Source: Gloeopeniophorella convolvens (taxonomy: Eukaryota > Basidiomycota > Agaricomycetes > Russulales). Taken from it: DNA of 11,796 nucleotides. Positions 8,439 to 11,796 of the stretch are shown here, one piece after another. The stretch lies in the NCBI GenBank assembly GCA_022496205.1, contig WTXD01000347.1:1-11796 (forward strand), written 5' to 3'. The position numbers and the translations under genes are program-made. The stretch's first letter is position 1; each line of letters opens with the position of its first letter. Under the pieces are notes generated by a model. It was not told where the DNA came from. It worked only from the letters and a program-made list of their open reading frames with translations, and ran no database searches.

Positions 8439-9608
8439 TCACATATGGACCAAGACCGGCTATATCACTTATGGAACGGCCCGACCGAGAATCTACATAT
8501 GACTCATGGCCAGCCGACGTCGGCTGACCGGACCGTTTCTGCACATGGCTCATGGGTCGGCCGACCGTCGGCCAAAACGGACCGTGCAAACATCGTTTTG
8601 AGTGCAGCCATGACTAGGAAAACATAAAATGAAGTATTGAGGAGTACCCAAGTAGTATCCAAGTACTCATTGAGTGATAAACACATAAGTACTTCAGTAT
8701 AGTGAGTAGATACATCAGATGATTCCAAGGCCCCCACTATACACATAACTCAGGTGGTGAGTGGTAACTCAAGATGAATGAGTGTTACCATGTTACATTA
8801 CATACTATGTAGTGTACTCTGAGTGCATACAAGGCAGAAACACGGACCGTGCGAGTGCTATTGAACGGACCGTGCAAGGCCCTATAAACAAATCATTAAA
8901 ATCTGTATATATAGTTCAGTTACACTACATGTGCACGTCCTGCAAACGGTCCGGTATGGAACGGTCCGTGCATGGACGGTGCGGCCATGGACGGTTCGGC
9001 ATGGAACGGTCCGTCTAGAGAACGGTCCGTGTTTACAATGATTAATGAACAGATTAGATCATGTTAGAGAATAGACTATGCACAGATCAGACTGTGCAGG
9101 CAGTGTAGGTAATATCTGTGTGAACTACTCATCTATAACCTGTTGTGCTAGGTATACAGAGTAGACAGGATTGCATCAATCAAGCTGTTGTAATGGCTAT
9201 ACTCAGATGGCTTTGATTATCCAGGTGTCAAGCATCATAACACATATCTTTATCTACAAGTAAGATATGCTCTCAAACTAAGAATACACTCTGCAAAGTC
9301 CTTCAATATGAGAAGGAGCCAGAGATAAAGGATGTCCATTGGGGAGTGTAATATACACTACAAGAATATTAGACTAGTTGTGAAGACTAATATACAATGG
9401 AATATAATAAGTGTACTAGATGCAAAGGACTAGATACATCAAGTGACTGCAAGGTTGTCCACCATACACATAACTCAGATGATGAGTGATAAATTAAGAT
9501 AGGTGAGTGTAACCATAATACACTAGATACTATGTAGTGTACTCTGAATGCATACAATGCAGAAACACGGACCATACAAGCACTTTAGAACAGAACATGC
9601 AAGGAGTA
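8439..9608. repeat. Direct repeat copy B (about 1.17 kb)
   Basis: Second copy of the element at 1336-2411, in the same orientation and with the same sharp left edge (TCACATATGGACC). Internal order is the same: palindrome block 8511-8590, AT-rich body, motif pair at 8842 and 8864, tandem array 8946-9030, then a CpG-free stretch to 9567. It directly abuts the truncated end of the KDZ gene. On the minus strand an open frame runs from about 8589 inside the repeat into the KDZ coding sequence, so the repeat may supply an artificial 5' exon. Copy A likewise abuts a minus-strand coding fragment. The element type is unknown. Confidence 0.85.
8946..9030. repeat. Tandem motif array in copy B
   Basis: Counterpart of 1859-1933, with about six units. 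Exact cores are at 8961, 9006 and 9022, with altered units ACGGTCCGG (8946), ACGGTGCGG and ACGGTTCGG between them, separated by CATGGA-type spacers. The altered units here are not the simple C-to-T decays seen in copy A, so the two arrays have diverged separately. Confidence 0.8.
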
Positions 9609-9704
9609 CTCATATAAGTCATTTAAACTCAATGGATATGGAGTACTTACACTACATCTGCACGGACCGTTTCTGAATCGGACCGTGTATAGAACGGTCC
9701 GTGC
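9462..9704. repeat. Diverged second copy of the inner unit of repeat B
   Basis: The unit at about 8730-9030 recurs here at lower identity: CCACCATACACATAACTCAG, then TACTATGTAGTGTACTCTGA, a CATACAA.GCAGAAACACGGACC block, and a motif cluster at 9662-9702. In this older-looking copy two motif sites are decayed (ACGGACCAT near 9567, and an ACAGAACAT form near 9590). Copy A keeps only a short remnant (about 2361-2411). The inner unit was therefore duplicated before the large A/B duplication, and A later lost most of it. Confidence 0.7.
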
Positions 9705-9797
9705 AAAAACTATAATCATGGCAGTACACCTCAAACACCAACAACCTAGGTACACAATAAATATAAACTACCTAGGCAATGCAGTATAACCTAGAAA

Positions 9798-11796
9798 CTA
9801 TACTCCACCACTCAAGAAGTCATTGGGAACTCTGCCTGCCCCTCGTCCTCTATCAGGATTGCTGCAGGGTAAGGAACAATGTCAGTACCACAAGATAGTG
9901 GATAGAGAGAAGAATGTACCTAGCCTTTTCAGTCAGCATAGTGTTACGCTTTGGATGACTTGTGCTTGTAGAGAGTGCCATGGCAGGCACTGATCCACCA
10001 CCACTACCTCGCTCATGCACCACAGGCTCACCATCATCCTCCTCAATGGCTGCCACATTGGGTCGCCTTTAGACCTACTTGTGGCTGCTGTGATAGATGA
10101 TGGGCCACCACGAGTGTTGGATGAGCCTTCATTGCTTCGATTGGCCATAGATGCACCTGCAACTGTCGAGGCAAATGTCACAGATGCACCTGAGGGTGCA
10201 CCACGAGCTCTGGATGGCAAGGGGGCAAAGGTGCGCGTTGGAACGGGCCGTGCGCGCCTAGAACCTCCACCAGTGGCTATATTGATGTCAGATATGTTTC
10301 ATATGGATAAGAGTGGCCATGCATACTAGGATGGTCAAGATCTGGCTCCAACACATCAGAGGGAGCTGGGGTGATGGTAGGGAGCCTCAGGTTCTTGAGC
10401 ACGAGGAACAGGCCTAGGAATGTTAGAGACACGAGGTGGCTCATCCCTTAGGAGGGGACAGTGCTCTTCCACTCTACAGGTTGAATTCCAGCCTCTTCCT
10501 GCTCATACCAGTAGTCAAGGAGACGCTGAACATCATCCTTGCTCATCTTGGATGGATCTTGTAGCTGGAGATCTGTGGGGAGACTGTCCTCCTGGAGCCA
10601 AGCAAATTGATCTTTCTTAAGGGCACTCCAGCTAATAGCAAGGTTTTTGCGACCTGTGACAAACTCTATAATCATGTTATAGGGAGTAATAAACAAGGTG
10701 AAGGGTGACTCACTGAGATGTAAGGTGAGAAAGTCTCTGACAGCACCCTGAATGACTTTGGCATGATGCTGAGAATAGTCTGCAATCACTGGAACCAGAG
10801 GACATCCTTCTCTATCAAGTTCAATCATGATCGGCTCATGATTGCCTTTCCAGATGCTAGTGGTGCTGGAACATGCATAGCTAGCAGAGATATTAGTGAT
10901 AGAGATATTGAAGACAGATAAACACGGACCGTTTGCAAAGCACCTCTGAGAATATCTCTTCCAGCTATTCCACAGTGGGGCTGTCTCCCAGTCTCTAATC
11001 ATACTCTTGAAGTCGACTCCATTGTCAATATATTTGTTATACTCTTGTCTGATCACCAAATTAGCATTGTGCATAAGGGATAATAGAAGAATATATTTCA
11101 CTCACCCACAAGCTCTGATGGTATTTGTCTCATCTGTCCAGGTGCAGAGGACAAATGTTCTAATACCACAGTATCGATATAGCTGCTCCTGGAAGTCTCT
11201 GATGACTCTTCCTCGCATCTTAAGTGCAAGACTGTGAGATTGCACGGGCCGAACAAGGGGTTAGAACGGTCCGTGCAAAGGGGACAATATGGAAATGACT
11301 GACCGACACTGGATCTCACGAGGTGGGCCTCTGAGAGACCACTCATTGGCTGTTTCCTGAAGCACAGCCATCTCATCTTCTGTCACAGGTCCATGAGCTC
11401 TGTGGTGGTACGCTGCAGGTATCCAAAGTAGACTGGAGTGCCAGGAGGTGCTCCAGAGTTTGTTTAGTGAGATTCATGATCTTGTCACGGTTCTCTTGAT
11501 AGAACACATTTCTGGCAGACCACTTGCGTGTGAAACGCATAAATCTGGCTAGGGCTTTGCGAGATCGGTTGTCAAACCACTTGCGGACTTTCTGAGACAA
11601 TGGTGAGCCAGGGAATGCTAAATGATACACAGAACGGACCGTGCGAGCCTCCCCTTTGTCAAAATCATCCCCCTCATCTCTCAGTGCTGTGAGGTCACCC
11701 AGAACACGATTGACTAGAAGAGCTCTGTCTGGTGCATCGCTGACTCGATATCATCCAGATTCTCATGCAGAATCTCTAGATCGGCCTCAGTCAGCT
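9798..11796 (-). pseudogene. Unrecognised multi-exon gene, 5'-partial, with several frameshifts
   Basis: Enters from the right edge on the minus strand and stops with TAG at 9798-9800. Clear coding blocks in order: LTEADLEILHENLDDIES, ALLVNRVLGDLTALRDEG, YHLAFPGSPLSQKVRKWF, SRKALARFMRFTRKWSARN, EWSLRGPPREIQC, VIRDFQEQLYRYCGIRTF, ETAPLWNSWKRYSQRCF, GNHEPIMIELDREGCPL, LQDPSKMSKDDVQRLLDYWY, then a Pro/Ser-rich low-complexity C-terminus ending GRVPNDFLSGGV. Introns lie at 11303-11232, 11105-11049, 10929-10881 and 9919-9862. The blocks switch phase by one base near 11735, 11410-11460, 10848, 10445 and 10065, so at least five indels separate them. The blocks loosely resemble uncharacterised hypothetical proteins of Agaricomycetes as I recall them, but I can give no name or function. 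Motif copies lie in two introns and two exons. The conserved motifs argue for a real gene once; its present state is probably inactive unless the indels are assembly errors. Confidence 0.6.

Larger units (their letters stand above)
813..11642. repeat. Dispersed near-palindrome ACGGNCCGT, about 36 exact copies
   Basis: Exact cores begin at 813, 1191, 1476, 1860, 1876, 1924, 2498, 2512, 3356, 3724, 3819, 4024, 4040, 4062, 4734, 4976, 5445, 5633, 5733, 5747, 7026, 7874, 7888, 7903, 8577, 8842, 8864, 8961, 9006, 9022, 9662, 9694, 10243, 10924, 11266 and 11634. Most have A or T in the centre; six have G/C (3724, 3819, 4062, 4734, 7888, 10243). The commonest flanks extend it to GCACGGACCGTGC, and at 7022-7038 to TTGCACGGTCCGTGCAA. 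One-mismatch forms include 1427, 2541, 4008, 4999, 5761, 6024, 6760, 7451, 8528, 8946, 9678 and 11243. Eight fixed bases should occur about 0.2 times in a window of this size by chance. The type of element is unknown. Confidence 0.95.

Noticed and set aside
1336..9608. The two 1.1-kb direct repeats as the LTR pair of one retrotransposon
   Set aside because: The interval has no gag, protease, reverse transcriptase or integrase. It holds multi-intron genes on both strands, and the repeats lack clear TG...CA ends.
9798..11796. A TET/JBP dioxygenase next to the KDZ gene
   Set aside because: Such a pairing is known in these fungi, but I find no HxD...H iron-binding pattern in the right-edge gene or elsewhere.

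Overview
The window looks like nuclear DNA from a basidiomycete fungus, most likely an Agaricomycete. Genes are split by very short introns (49-72 nt) with GT...AG ends. One gene is an unmistakable KDZ-type (Kyakuja/Dileera/Zisupton) transposase, a class expanded in these fungi. The region is repeat-rich, and most genes in it are damaged. I see no tRNA, rRNA or CRISPR array.

Layout: 1-790 is a CpG-rich, non-coding-looking block with a TATA box, possibly a piece of an LTR. 810-1335 (-) is the C-terminal end of an acidic, disordered protein. 1336-2411 is repeat copy A, about 1.1 kb. 2672-3683 (+) and 4164-5507 (+) are two tandem paralogues of an unrecognised protein family with a paired-cysteine module. 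5864-8438 (-) is a KDZ transposase that lacks its N-terminus. 8439-9608 is repeat copy B, in direct orientation with A, followed by a diverged partial copy up to 9704. 9798-11796 (-) is an unrecognised gene that runs off the right edge.

The most striking signal is not a gene. A near-palindrome with core ACGGNCCGT (full form GCACGGACCGTGC) occurs about 36 times exactly between 813 and 11642, with a dozen one-mismatch copies and several C-to-T-decayed ones. Chance would give fewer than one. It lies in intergenic DNA, in both repeat copies (in short tandem arrays), in exons, and especially in introns: 8 of the 20 introns I can place carry it, and in two it forms the 5' splice site itself. Long stretches of the repeats have no CpG at all (1932-2498, 9030-9567), so there the motif is almost the only source of CpG.

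The first paralogue (2672-3683) keeps one reading frame across five exons except for two TAG codons. Both sit where the second paralogue has TGG (Trp). This is either RIP-like G-to-A damage or a candidate for RNA recoding. The KDZ gene, the second paralogue and the right-edge gene each carry several single-base frameshifts, which mean pseudogenes or assembly errors. No joint pathway can be read from the genes; the setting is that of a mobile-element-rich island.
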